From Morella rubra (lineage: Eukaryota; Streptophyta; Magnoliopsida; Fagales; Myricaceae), in contig CM025856.1 of assembly GCA_003952965.2 (NCBI GenBank), positions 7,965,908 through 8,029,907 of the forward strand: 64,000 bases of DNA, read 5' to 3'. Positions 49,501 to 60,685 of this stretch are shown piece by piece. The first letter of the stretch is position 1. Each line of letters starts with the position of its first letter. Below the pieces are notes generated by a model. The model was not told the origin of the DNA, ran no database searches, and saw nothing but the letters and a program-made list of their open reading frames with translations. The translations under genes were made by a program, and so were the position numbers.

Positions 49501-52500
49501 TGGTACATATCCAGAGAGGAATGGGCAAATATTCTGACTCATCTGGTGGAATTGGATTTGGAAATGGCAAGGAAGATGATGGAAGTGCAAGAGTGGACGG
49601 CGGCAGGTGACAGAAGTAAAGTGATAATGGAGCTAGAAGATGTGATAGCAGAGAAGACAGGTAGAATTTGAGGCAAGTGGAGATAATAAATACTCAAAAG
49701 TGGAAATAAATTGGGCTGTTGAAGACTGTACTCATCCGGTAACTATTATCTTAAAAGTCTGGTGTAGATTGAAGGAGGTTGACAAAACACTAATGGAATA
49801 TTGACAGAGCACATATCCTATAGCGGCCATATCCTATCTAAAAAAACTATACCTTTTTGGCATTTTCGAAACCTAAAATTTGGATCTGATTTCTAAGTGT
49901 CTGAATCTCTTCATGGAGAACTTGTAAGGAGAGAACAATTTGGATAGAAAATAGTTATGTCATACGTGAATGATCGTCCACAAATATTACAAATAGCAAA
50001 ATTTCTCTGTATTAAAACCTATAGGTCCATGCTGACATGGATAGTTGTTAAAAGGAAAGCCAAGGGAATAAGTCCGTCTTAGGGGTGAGGTGTGTCTCTC
50101 AAGTCTGTAACCTTAGCTAGGGAGCAATGAATAGGAATAACATTCAGAGGCGAGGCTACAGGATGATATTCTGATAAGTTACTAGACATATCAATAATAT
50201 GTTCGGTTGCACCCAAGTCTATGATATAAATATGTTGAGTGGAGGAGAAGAGAAAGGTGGATGTAGTAACTGATTGAACAAGAGCAGCAGTGGATGAGGA
50301 AATGTTCCACTTATGAGCTAGGAGCTAAGCATTTTCATCTCTGGGGATACTAATTAGCTTAGACTCATGTTTTTGGCCAGTGCTAGAGGAGAATCCAAAT
50401 GATGGTGGAAGATACTCTAAGGTTGAGGGGACTTCCCATGTAATCCCGAATATGGAATTCACAGAATGAGTAGTATGGTCACCCTGAGAACATGTAGGAG
50501 GTTCACGACCTCTAATATGCCCACCCCCTAGAATCATGTGTCCCACGTGTGCTAAGGCCATCAGAAGTCAACTAAGGACTAGCATCAGTCATTGTAGCAC
50601 TAGGGTTTAGATAATATGAAGGAAGGGATGAGAGCTAACACCCCAAGATCTGTGTGCGGATAGGCTCATACTTTAGCCTTCGAGACAATTAGAAAGTGAA
50701 CAACATTAATATCTTGATGCCGTTTTGCTATGCTTGAAACATAACAGAATCGTTGTTCCCAGAGTTCATATGGGACGAGGTGCTAATTGGGCCTTTACCT
50801 TTCTAAAATATTTTCTCAAAGTTGGCTAAGCAGTGGGCATCAAAGGAAGCCAGCTTAAAAGGAAAGTAAGGAAAGGCAGAAGAGGATCGCTAAACATAAT
50901 TTCTCCTATTGCATTCTTGCAGTCATTTGGGCATTAAACACAAGAGCCAAGGCATCTGATTCAGACTTAGCATTCCATGGTACTTGTTCAACCAAGAGAT
51001 AATAGCCAATAGCAGCAAGTAAACCGAAGAAATCCAACTAACCCTTCCACAAAGAACCAACAAACACACACTAGTAGTTTGCACAACTAAAATGGAGAAA
51101 AGAAAGCTAACTTGAGTGTAAGAACTTCAAAATTGAACTTGTTGTATGCTGAAGCTGCTGAAAAAGGCCTTTAGTAGTTGAAGATATGTTGCTCAGGAGG
51201 AGAAAACGAGTTTAAAATGGCCCAGAAACAAGGCCTATAGTAACTCGAAGATATGCAGCACAAAATAAATAAATTTTGAAATCGCCTAGATAGCAAGAGT
51301 GGGATGAACCAACATTGAAATGGTCGAAACACGATGAAGTCACTCAAAAACTATTGGAACTGGTTGAAAAGTCAACCGAACCTGCAAAAAATGAGTAGCA
51401 GCAGTTGAAACCACATGAACCCGCCAAAAGTAATAGAGCCTGCTAGAAACTCTCTTGAACTGGTTCATACTATCAAGATGAGATAGAAAACAACGAAGCC
51501 GACAGATTCTCAGATGAGTCAGAAGAAGGAATCTGGCAGAATAGAAAAACTTGAATTGGCATTTGCCCTATTTAGTGGAACCTGGTTGACCTGGCTTTTC
51601 TGATCTGAGTTGACCAATTTGGCTTGGTCCAGATTGAATGGTTCAGTTTCACCTGACACAATAGATCTGAGTTCACCTGTGTTGACTTGGACTCCGCCTG
51701 AAAGAAATGGGCTAGATTCATATTGACCCTACCCTGACAATAGACTAACTAGGATCTGGTTCTTGTGATTTTCCACAGTAGGGAAAACCCTAGCCTGTGT
51801 GATAGGCTGATACACATGCAACCGAACAAGTGTCTTCTCCTTCAAAACTATTGTCGATTCAAGATTTTAGGTTTTCCAATGCTATGGTTTCAACCAAGTT
51901 GTCTGATAGACATAGCCAACAACCACCATAGTCGCCAAGACGACCAAGGGACAATTGCCACCGGCTCAAAGACAAGAGCAACCACTGCTAGAAACATGAT
52001 AACAACCACCAAAATCAACTGGCACCACTGATGATTTTTTTCCTCTTCCGTGAGGTCTCTCTACCTCCCCATTGTGAGGTCTATCCTTTCTACTACTGGG
52101 TAGGGAAAGGAGCCTTTTCTCTTGTCTCCCCAGACTCCCCTCTCCCCCTGTTCTCCTTCTTCACCCCCGCCCCTTTCTTTCTATTCCTATCTCTTTTTGT
52201 TGTTTTTTCTCTCCTTTCTTTTCTTTTCCTACTTTTTCTCCATTTTTGTTATGCTTTTGCTCTTAGATCTACCGCCTTTTGTCTTTCTCCACCACACGTC
52301 CCTCCATATATTTCTCACTGTCATCCACTCCACCACCTCCTTGTTTTCATTACACATGAGACTTGAGCACTGTGCTGCCTACAGGCAGATCTGAGCTATT
52401 GTCATCTTTCTGCCATGCATTCCAGTTTATGGACTGAACGGCAGACATTTTTGCAAGATTTTTTGTTGTTCCTTCAACAGTTCAACAATCAGAGTCCTGA

Positions 52501-54607
52501 AATTGTGAGAACAAGATGCCTGAGCTTACCTTTGTATGCATCATTCCTCCGGTAACACAAAACTGCCTCTCATGGTTCTTTCCAAAAGCTTGCCTACCTC
52601 CTGTGTTCTCTTCCTTCTTGGTCATGTGAGAAGGTCTTGTTTCTTGTGGCCTTTGAGCGCCCATCCCTTCTTTGATTGGTATATGGCTGTTGGAGCGAAT
52701 CCCAATCCTCCTCTTGGAAACTTATAATGTAAGTTGGTATCTATTGTCTTAAACAGAAATGAAAGTTTGCAATCACCGATATGAAACTCTCTCAAGGATC
52801 TTCAATAGCCACCACTGGCATCGGAAACTGATTTATTTTTGGCGTTGGGGATAGGAATGGGAGGTAGTAACGTGAATTTTTTGTGGCATTTACAAGCCAA
52901 AACTATTCCAACTAGTGAAAGTCTGAAGGTCACACCTGTTGGACAATAACATAATTACTACACATTCTCACACATGCACAGAGCTCTGTCCCAATTTCAC
53001 TCTAATTGGAGGTAATTTTATTTTCATTGTATGAAAAAAAATCCAGTTTTCAGATGACATCCATTGCTTGTATATAAATTATAGCAATAATTATCTGTCA
53101 CAATTCCATTTCTGAGCAGTAACTTTAGAAGACTTCTGCAGAAATTTATGGCTATGTTTGGATTGGTTTTAAAAACATTTTGTGTGTTGTTTTTTTTGGA
53201 AGTAGTGTAGATTCTCTTGGGATTGGTGAAAATTTTGTTAAAAGTTGTTGGACTTTGTAAAAAATTATTGGAGTTTGTAAAAAGGTATTGGAATTGATGA
53301 AAAAGTGATTGTGAAAATTTTTAAAAATTTTTTGAGACCAAACCAAACATAGCCTATGGTTCTTGCTGTTCTGCACCGCTTCCATGATCCTCTAGGTATT
53401 AGGAATCTTGATTGAGACTTCTTACTTGCCCAGTGGAGTAGTAATGTACTATGCATGATGAAAATGGCACAAGGTGTTGCTTCAAATATTCTTCTTCTCT
53501 GCAATCGGAGCATCTTTCGTGATTTGAAGATAGTTGTCATCATGTTTCCAATTCTTACATTACTCAAGTATGTTTCCCCGTGTTTCTGGAGTCTCAGCTG
53601 TCAATGGATTAGGATAAAGTAAGCAAGGAACTAGTTTTATATATCTAGATACTGGCCCTTGGTCATAAAGTAGTAGATGCTTCTTACTTATGGTTCTGTG
53701 TCAAGTAGTAGATGCTTCTTACTTATGGTTCTGTGTCAATACTTGCTTTCTTCCTTGATTAAGAGTTCTAAGTCTACTATTGCACCACCTACCATCTTAC
53801 TGATTTCTTGATGGCGATGATGGTATTTCACTATCTGAGTTGCTTCTTTTGTCGTTTAATGTTTTAGATATTTACACTATCAGCTGTACCGTTCCAGAGG
53901 ATGCCAACATCGATCAAGGAGTGCTTTTCTGTCATTAAACCAGGAGGCATGCTCTTATTTAGGGATTATGGTAATTGTTTGGAAAAATAGAACTGATATT
54001 TTCTGTTTGAATTAAATATACAAGTCTTAAATTTGTAGAAGTATCTGAATCTTTTGTCCTCACACCTGCTGACAAAGGTTAACCTGAAGAATTCAGGCCT
54101 CTATGATATGACTATGCTTCGATTTGAGTCAGACCAAAGGGTCGGGTTCAGGGAGTACATGCGATCAGATGGAACCCGCTCTTATTTCTTCTGTTTAGAT
54201 ACTGTCAGAGATCTGTTTGTTGGTGCAGGCTTCATTGAGGTAGACTCTTTTCTTGCTCTCGGGTTGGCATCAGTGGTAGCTATTGCCGCTGATTGACAAT
54301 ATATTGGAAACAAAGGATTCAAATCATCCTATGTGATTTAAGTTGTTTCAATGTGTCTGAAATGAAATTAAAGCAATCCTCACAATGGTTTCTCTCCATT
54401 TGAAACTTTAATATCCAGACAATTGCTTCTGTATGGAGATTGAGACTACAGAAAAGTTCTTGGCTTTTGACTGTTGCTTATTTTTGAAACTTTGTCTGGA
54501 CCTTGCAGCTCGAGCTTGAATATTGTTGCATTAAGTCGGTGAATCGTCGAAATGGGAAGAGCATGCGGAGGGTGTGGGTTCATGGGAAGTTTCAGAGGCC
54601 CATGTGA
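43540..54607 (+). CDS. METTL6: tRNA 3-methylcytidine methyltransferase, METTL6-like
   Basis: Seven coding exons: 43540-43734, 45628-45737, 47353-47564, 47649-47728, 53868-53970, 54097-54239 and 54509-54607. All introns are GT-AG and the phases agree, giving 313 residues. The family adds a methyl group from S-adenosylmethionine to N3 of C32 in certain tRNAs (Ser-type for METTL6). N-terminus MEVAEYFSKDFEWEELK; then KFFKERRYLLKEFPEL across the first junction; SAM motif I VLEVGCGNGSTALPIL; motif II region YACDCSSETLEKA; the NCDFSITGFP segment; GGVDFITLIFTLSAVP; IKPGGMLLFRDYGLYDMTML; MRSDGTRSYFF; and ELELEYCCIKSVNRR to the stop. It looks intact. The alternative METTL2/TRM140 assignment is less likely given the short N-terminus. 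The fourth intron is 6.1 kb and full of transposon remains. Confidence 0.93.
43735..45627 (+). other. First intron of METTL6
   Basis: GTTTCC to GATACAG. It holds AT-rich sequence; an open frame at about 44809-45180 shows no family features and is not counted as a gene. Confidence 0.85.
45738..47352 (+). other. Second intron of METTL6
   Basis: GTAACG to GTGTAG. From about 46520 to 46910 there is a MITE-like stretch: AAAATTTT..TTAAGAATTTGTAGATGCA at the left and an approximate complement, TTCTTAAATGCAGACATGCCC, at the right. Otherwise nothing recognised. Confidence 0.8.
48622..48845. mobile_element. Foldback (hairpin) MITE in METTL6 intron
   Basis: Arms 48657-48711 and about 48738-48793 are nearly perfect reverse complements (AACAAGGGTTGTTATGTTG / CAACATCACAACCCTTGTT), with a loop of about 26 bp. 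The complementarity continues outward through CTAAAGCTTC/GAAGCTTTAG, where the right arm has an extra ~15-bp repeat. It could form a long hairpin in the pre-mRNA. Confidence 0.8.
48950..50990 (-). pseudogene. Ty1/copia gag-pol fragments, antisense in METTL6 intron
   Basis: On the minus strand, from high to low coordinate: gag-like pieces (about 50990-50640), a linker (ending ISIPRDENA near 50325), the aspartic protease at 50228-50079 (YIIDLGATEHIIDMSSNLSE, where active elements usually have DSG), badly decayed integrase sequence, then the stretch before and into reverse transcriptase at about 49560-49187 (SSPSLTCFTSQLSRICIPN, later SSKWVSTNLLLL) and further decayed pieces to about 49000 (LILIGLGFN for the LDWPLFQLDV motif). 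Frame shifts and stops are frequent. No LTRs were found at the borders. Confidence 0.75.
53150..53354. mobile_element. Tourist-like MITE in METTL6 intron
   Basis: Ends GGCTATGTTTGGATTGGTTT and ACCAAACCAAACATAGCC are inverted repeats; TAT flanks both sides (53147-53149 is TAT and 53355-53357 is TAT). Interior words TGTAAAAA..ATTGGA and GATGAAAAAGT.ATTGTGAA match the MITEs at 18250 and 55447. Confidence 0.8.
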
Positions 54608-55446
54608 AGTTTTCTCAATACACTCACTTTTTGAGGTGCTACTTGAAGAGCTGGTGAATTTGTTTTTGTTTTTTGATTTCCCTAAGATGGATGGGGGCTC
54701 TTGACAATTTTTTAACGGAGAGACGTTGGAATTGGTTCTACCTGCCCTAGTGGCTGCAATCACTTAGACCGTTGACTATTTCCAAAGAATCTTTGTGCTT
54801 GCCCGAGGAAATTCGGCTAGCTAAACCCACTGTCTTGGACAAGATTCAAAATTCACAATCCCAGCTTTCAAACAAGTAGCCTTTTTGGTTTTTCAGCTAT
54901 AGGTTCAAGAGGAACATTCACAGGACGATCAACGTCCGTTTCATGAACAATTTCAACTCTCTTCTCCATCTTCTTAATCTTACTTCAAGTCTCTCAAGGA
55001 GACACGATCCTTGATCGAGAGATTTTTCCTTAAGATCAAGGAATTGATCCTAGAAAACCAATCAAGCCAAATTTGAATTAGAATTGATCGCAAGGCTTGA
55101 ATGCTATTTGTTGTAGTTTTTTTTTTTTAATATCATATTTGCTAGCCTTCACTAACCACTATATAAGTTTTGATAAGTACTAACCACTATATAAGTCCCT
55201 AGGCATTTTAATTATAATTATATTTTGAATTGTTAAGCACTTTTGAGTGTCATTCTATAGTATGATTTTGAGTTCTGGCGTGAGTTACTCATATCACCAC
55301 ATTGTTTGAGTGTTACTGTGATAGCCTGATTTATTCTTTTTAACACCCATCCTTTTACACTTGTATCCATTTTTAGACTCCAACTAGGTCCCCACCGTTA
55401 AGGCATTTATCCATCGACACTTAGAGGGCTTCAATCATTGATTGCA
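54608..55446. other. METTL6 downstream region
   Basis: Contains the 3' untranslated region of METTL6 and then intergenic sequence. A fragment around 54890-55080 with GAGACACGATCCTTGATCG looks retroelement-derived but has no diagnostic motif. Confidence 0.45.
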
Positions 55447-55637
55447 GGCTGCGTTTGGATGGACAATTTTTTTGTCAAAGATAGTGTAAATTTTGTTGGG
55501 ATTAGTGAAAAAGTTTTGAAATTTGTAAAAAGGTATTGAAGTTTGTAAAAAGCTATTAGAATTTGTAAAAAAGTGTTGGAGTCGGTGAAAATGTAGTGAA
55601 AATTTTTTGTCAAAAAAATTCTTGACATCCAAACATA
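55447..55637. mobile_element. Tourist-like MITE
   Basis: Begins GGCTGCGTTTGGATGGAC and ends GACATCCAAACATA, with repeated TTTGTAAAAAG.TATTG words inside, as in the copies at 18250 and 53150. The right end is slightly degraded. Confidence 0.7.
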
Positions 55638-55699
55638 TACTCCTTCTCGGAAACCTTTTGAGAAAAATTGTGAAAAGGAAACTTATCAAGGAAAGAAGA

Positions 55700-56500
55700 A
55701 TCTATGGCCTCACATGGAGAAAGGATGGTCGCCTTAGAAGCAAGCTTGGAGGAGTCACGCAACTAGGTTGAGAAGGTCATTCTCCAACTCACTTTAGCTG
55801 TCCAAGTATGAGGAAGTAAGGCCAACCGTGAGTCCGAGAAAAGGCATAAGGAGGTGGCAATGGGCAGCCACAAGAGACCAGCTAGTTCTTTGGATCAACA
55901 CCCTTCGATCCAAAAGAAAAATGATCATGTGGAAAATGAAGGATCAAAAAGCCGAAAAGGGAAGCACGCAAGGAAGGTCGATGAGCTGAAGGAGCAGCAA
56001 CCCGTGAACAAAGAGAAAGAGAAAGAGTTCGAAATAAAAAAGGCCAAAGTACCCCTCCCTTCAGTTATCGAAGCAAGATAACCTCAAAGCATCAGAACTC
56101 GAGCTCTTGCCAACGACAACGTCTTGTAGATACGGGTTCATCCTTGAACTTTTAAATTCTAAATTAGTTGAGACCTCAAAGCATGAGAACTCGAGCTCTC
56201 TGTCAATGACAACAAAGTCTTGTAGATACAGGTTCATCCTTGAACTTTGTAACTTTGTAAATTCCAAATTAGTAGAGTAGTTGGGACTTGTTAACAGTCG
56301 TGTGGAGAAGTTTAGAGTGAGAGTAGCTAGTGGGAGAAGAATAACATGTGAGGAGGAGTGCAAGCAAATTAAGGTGATGATGTAAAATTTGGAATTGGAG
56401 GTCGATTTGCACATCTTGGAAATAAAAAAGGTGGAAAGTGTGTTAGGTGTTCTTTGGCTTGAACACTTAGGCAAGGTTGTGGCTGACTATAGGGAGATGA
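55700..56500 (+). pseudogene. Ty3/gypsy gag and protease-domain fragment
   Basis: The first part (about 55704-56080) encodes MASHGERMVALEASLEESRN followed by a charged stretch, like the N-terminal coiled coil of gypsy gag. The second (about 56290-56500) encodes FRVRVASGRRITCEEECK, NLELEVDLHILEIKKVESVL, GVLWLEHLGKVVADY and MTSEL. This is the region after the retropepsin active site in gypsy elements (VASG, then L.LGPV..DF). Several stops are present, and the active-site segment itself is not here. Confidence 0.7.
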
Positions 56501-57114
56501 CCTCGGAGTTATTTTTTATTTTTTTCAAATAATAAAGGGGGAGGGGGCAACCAGCATAACAACCCTCCTTGGGCATGACCATAGGAGGACCTCCATCCTA
56601 TAAAATGTCGGTTTTAGCCATGGCTACTGCTCCTGGGTAAGCCTGTCACCATAGCATCAGCCTGACCACCAATCAGTATTAGCCCATCTACTAGGCCCAA
56701 TGTCAAACTTTACTTTTGGAAGTGATTTCAACTCATGTCCACTCAAATTTCTAACCTAAGAGCTAGAGCTAGTGAATATAGGATGGTACCAATTGGGTTA
56801 TAACCCTGCTGCCGAGCTTGGAGTTCTTAAGAGAAGAAGAATGGGTCAAATTAGAGATGAAAGAGAAACGTAAAGGGGAGGTGAAAAAAGAAAGTGGAGA
56901 AGGTTCGGGTAGATTAGGATTGGAGGCCAATGGGGAAGTCGAGAAAGGAAAGAGTTGCAAAAGGCACCATCTTGACAGTGGAGTTGCGAGCAAGAGAAGA
57001 CAAATGAGGAAGAGGAGTTGGGTTTGTGTAGAAAGCTTGAACGTAGCCAAGCAAGGCCCTTTTGGAAGATATAAACCTTAGTCACAAGAAAGTCTTGGGG
57101 GTTAATAGGAGGAA
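56501..57114. other. Gypsy-related spacer
   Basis: Between the two protease fragments; a charged open stretch at 56818-57081 has no motif I recognise. Confidence 0.4.
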
Positions 57115-57240
57115 GGGAGGTGGTAATCCTCATTGATAGTGGAGAGGCCCTTAACTTTGTGGACTCAAATTCTGCCAAGAACTTTACAGCCATAAAGTCT
57201 AAGGTAGACTTGATAGGGTCCCTGGTCTAGGCCCCTAACC
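57115..57240 (+). pseudogene. Ty3/gypsy retropepsin active-site fragment
   Basis: Encodes VVILIDSGEALNFVDSNSAKNF, compared with the usual VLIDSGATHNFI of gypsy protease. In an intact element this lies upstream of the VASG region, but here it is about 0.6 kb downstream of it, so the order is reversed. Either two elements are represented or the locus has been rearranged. Confidence 0.6.
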
Positions 57241-58167
57241 AATGCCTATCCCTCTTATGTTTCCCTTCACAAGCGCTTGTGTTTAGTCTTACATGCCTAA
57301 GGTTGATACTCTAATGAGCAAAAATAAAGAAAATCTTGGGCTAAAAAGCAAGAGTATTCCAAAAAGAAATAGAAAGTAAAGAATATGGAGGGTAGAAGAT
57401 GAATGATAAGAATGCTATCGTGATGGCAAAGGTAACCGATAAATGGTAACTTAAATGTTCGTAAAGTTCATAGATCGAACTCATGCCTTGTAGAAGCACC
57501 TCTAGTTGAGGAACATCAACTCAACTAGTCCAAGTCAATCGATATGAGGGACCAAACTCACACCAAAGGACTAAATCTAACTTAATACCCCACGTAATAA
57601 GCTAGCCAAAGTGAAATAGGCACCAACCTGAACACTGGTTTGATAAAAGGCACATGGCCAAAAGCTCTCACAGAGACAAGTTCGATAATAAGATAATGGA
57701 TAATGGATGCATAAACTAGCACCATGGGGGGTATTTACACTCCATAAGCTTATTCGGCCAAGGCTTTCCTTATGGGGAAAAGCATTAGCCCTAAATACAT
57801 CTAGACTAAGATAAGGTCAAGAGAGAATGAAATCCATTGTGGTCGAATACTACCAATGAAGGATTCAATCAACATTTAAATTAGATTGTATCCTTAATTA
57901 GCATCATATGGCTGGCCACATGCTTCTTGTAGTGAGAAAATCCTAATTGCCTTATTTAGGTGGTGTTTGAGTGCCAAATGACTCTTAATTAAAAACACTA
58001 CAAAGTAATCTCCCTCTTCCCACCAAATTATTCTTTTTGATTATAATATTTATCTAAATCTTCTCTTTCTTCACTTTTTACCAAAAAGAAAATTTATAAT
58101 TTGCCATTTAGGCATATTTTGAACCACCCCCGTTAGCAATTTATTGAAGGATAGGTAACAGAAGACG
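57241..58167. other. Intergenic with MITE-like end at 57957-58125
   Basis: No gene. Starting at 57957, TTAGGTGGTGTTTGAGTGCC resembles the MITE at 33729; the right end (GAACCACC near 58125) is a loose complement of it. Confidence 0.45.
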
Positions 58168-59445
58168 ACGAAGCTCTATGGGAATGGGTTAGGTATTTAG
58201 GGATTTATTTAGGGTTCTTCGTTTGTTAGAGATCGGCGACAATTCTTTTTTTCCACTCTTCCATCATGGCATGCCATATGGCACATGGGTCCCACTCTAA
58301 AAATCAACAACCATTGACGCGTGGTAGATTATGAACATGGCGTGTACTCAGTTATCCACGTGTGCAATTCCGTTAATTATTTTGACCGAGATTAGGTCTA
58401 AACCCCAGGGATACTTTTAGGCTTAAACCCTAAGGACCAATTGGGGAAAAGCTTAAACCCTAGGCCTTAAAACAATCATGTTAATTAAGGATTAAATCTT
58501 TTCAAAATAAGGACCAAGATTGTTCGTTTAATTAATTCACACAAAAGGAAAGTTCTAATTAAAGATAATGGAGATAATATTCAGCTACATAACATGTAGT
58601 TTACCCCATGTGGCACTTCCTTGCCACGTGCTATCACTGCTTTGCCATTACTCTACCACTACATTTGGCTTTATTGAAAGATCATGTGGAACCAACTCTC
58701 CATGTGCGCCTCCTAGCGCTGTCCCAAGCTCCAGTAGTTAAAGTCTCGGGAAATTATCCCTCCATATGCTCTTTCTTGCACTGGCCTCAGTGTCCCATGG
58801 TTAGGGAGAGTGGTCTTTGGTCACCTTAGAATTTGCTCTTTTGAGAGCATTGATAAAGTTGACGATGAATGTCACGGAGGATGGGACACACGTGGGTTAG
58901 AGACTGAGAACTTTCAAGAGAGGGTTAGAATGGAAAACTAGAGTTGTGGAGTGCAAGAATTAGAGGTTAATGTTTGTTGACATCAAGGTTGCCATTCACT
59001 TGAGAGAAGATATTTCTTATGCATGGGGGAGGGACCCTTCAGGAAGCACATACGTGCACTAACCTTGTAGTGGTTTTAGTTATTGAAGCCTATTAGCGAC
59101 CCATCACAAAAGTCCAAAGGATGCCCAAAGCCCACACGTGATGCAAGATGATTATTGTCTAACCAATCTTATTCATTTTATTCTTTTATTTCTTTGTTGC
59201 GTAGCTGAGCTGTCTTAGGTAGTGGAAGCACCGAGCCCCTCAGAGGACATGTAGCGAGCTCCTCTACGGAATGGGTTACAGATTCTTTCTTGTAAAAGTC
59301 CTTTTCTCCCTTACACTATACAAAATTCACTTTGAGGAAATATAAAGAATTTCTCCAATGCTCTCTCCTATTGTTCCATTGGGTATCAGAGCGGGTTAGG
59401 ATGTCTAATTCATCTTAGCTCTATCAATTTTGCCGAATTCGTCAC
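58168..59445 (+). mobile_element. Condensed copy of MULE end + copia LTR + PBS
   Basis: The order is the same as in 60263-61830: MULE terminal sequence (58168-58470), a copia LTR (58479 to about 59380, some 900 bp), GGTATCAGAGCGGGT (a primer-binding site for initiator tRNA-Met), then ATGTCTAATTCATC, the start of gag. Compared with the downstream unit it lacks more than 20 short segments of 3-40 bp, while the retained bases are almost identical. After about 59455 the two copies share nothing more. Confidence 0.85.
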
Positions 59446-60262
59446 AATGATCAGTATCCCCTGAGAGAACTGTGAGAAAGACCTTTGATGGTTCAATGAG
59501 AACTGTCTTGCACAGATTGACTACACACCGTGAAATGACAACTTTGCTTAAACTATCTACACAGTTAGGCTTCTTCAATTGTCGCATTCGAGATCAGCAT
59601 ATGCTCAATTGCCTCAGTACTAACAACAAACAAAATTGCCTTTTAGATGGATTCTGCCTTTGCTTTTTTGAAATTTTCGAAACCAAGGTTGGCGGAGGAG
59701 GCAATGGCTGCTTCTTCCTTGTCTTTGAGGGATGACGTCGCGCTTATGCTTCTCAACAAAGCAGCACGGATTCATTTAGGTACCTTTTTTGGGAACAATA
59801 ATTTTGAATTCCCGGTTTCCCCTTTGTCCAAGAAAATCGAGTGCATGCCTAGGTCAATCCATGACCCTTAAATCGTCTAAAAGCACTTGCACATCCATCT
59901 TATCTTTTGTTATTTGGCAGCTGACCACCAAGGGAGATTTCCCGGATAGCCCCAAGAAAATGGGATTAGAAGGTGAGTTATCCGAAATAGGAATGAAGAC
60001 ATTAACGAACATAAAGTCAACTCAGCCAAATTAGCCACGTGTATATTAGTAGGCCCGAAAGACTTTATGTCACTGAGAGAATTGTCTTTAGAGGCACAGA
60101 TCATGCATATGCTCATTGAACAAAGCCAAAATCCTAAAGAAAACAAGGGATTTGGTGAGTGCATCCTTGCAATCAAAATGACCCTTAACAGTTGCAAAAG
60201 CCTCAGCTAGCCAAGCCACATTAATGGCAGCTGATGCACCTAGATAGGTACCCATTGGTTAG
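59446..60262 (+). other. Unassigned internal segment between the two copia units
   Basis: Contains short open stretches (NNNFEFPVSPLSKKIE near 59790, KKMGLEGELSEIGMKTLTNI near 59960, IMHMLIEQSQNPKENKGFGE near 60100) that together look like a decayed protein of some 150 residues with several stops. I do not recognise the family. It ends where the second unit begins. Confidence 0.4.
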
Positions 60263-60673
60263 CAATGCTCTATGGGAATGGGTTAGGTATTTAGGGATTT
60301 ATTTAGGGTTCTTCGTTTGTTAGAGATCGGCGACAATGAGAGTCTTTTTTTCTTGAAAAGATGGGTATGGGGTCACTTATGGTATAAGGAGGGCTTTAAT
60401 CCATCATGGCATGCCATATGGCACATGGGTCCCACTCTAAAAATGTGTAATAATGTAGTCAACAACCATTGACGCGTGGTAGATTATGAACGGGCATGGC
60501 GTGTACTCAGTTATCCACGTGTGCAATTCCGTTAATTATTTTGACAGAAGGATGGGTACGAGATTAGGTCTAAACCCCAGGGATACTTTTAGGGATTGGT
60601 GGAGAAAAGCTTAAACCCTAAGGACCAATTGGGGAAAAGCTTAAACCCTAGGGATTGGTGAAGATATTTAGCC
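60263..60673 (-). repeat. MULE terminal end fragment
   Basis: Matches the layout of 8600-9099: a leader-like piece (AGGGTTCTTCGTTTGTTAGA), then CGTGTGCAATTCCGTTAATT, TAAACCCCAGGGATACTTTTAGG and a GATATTTAGCC terminus at about 60673. Outward of it the copia LTR starts almost at once, so the retrotransposon probably inserted beside the MULE end. Confidence 0.65.
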
Positions 60674-60685
60674 TTAAAACAATCA

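Larger units (their letters stand above)
47729..53867 (+). other. Fourth intron of METTL6 (6.1 kb, transposon-filled)
   Basis: GTATGT to GTTTTAG. Contents: a foldback MITE (48622-48845), antisense copia fragments (about 48950-50990), a pyrimidine-rich tract (52100-52250), a Tourist MITE (53150-53354) and a 35-bp exact tandem duplication (53668-53702 and 53703-53737). The part 50990-52100 has Asn/Gln-looking noncoding text with no recognised element. Confidence 0.85.

Noticed and set aside
52031..52394. Two overlapping open frames of 90-111 residues
   Set aside because: They come from a pyrimidine-rich tract (Ser/Pro/Phe/Leu runs) in the METTL6 intron.
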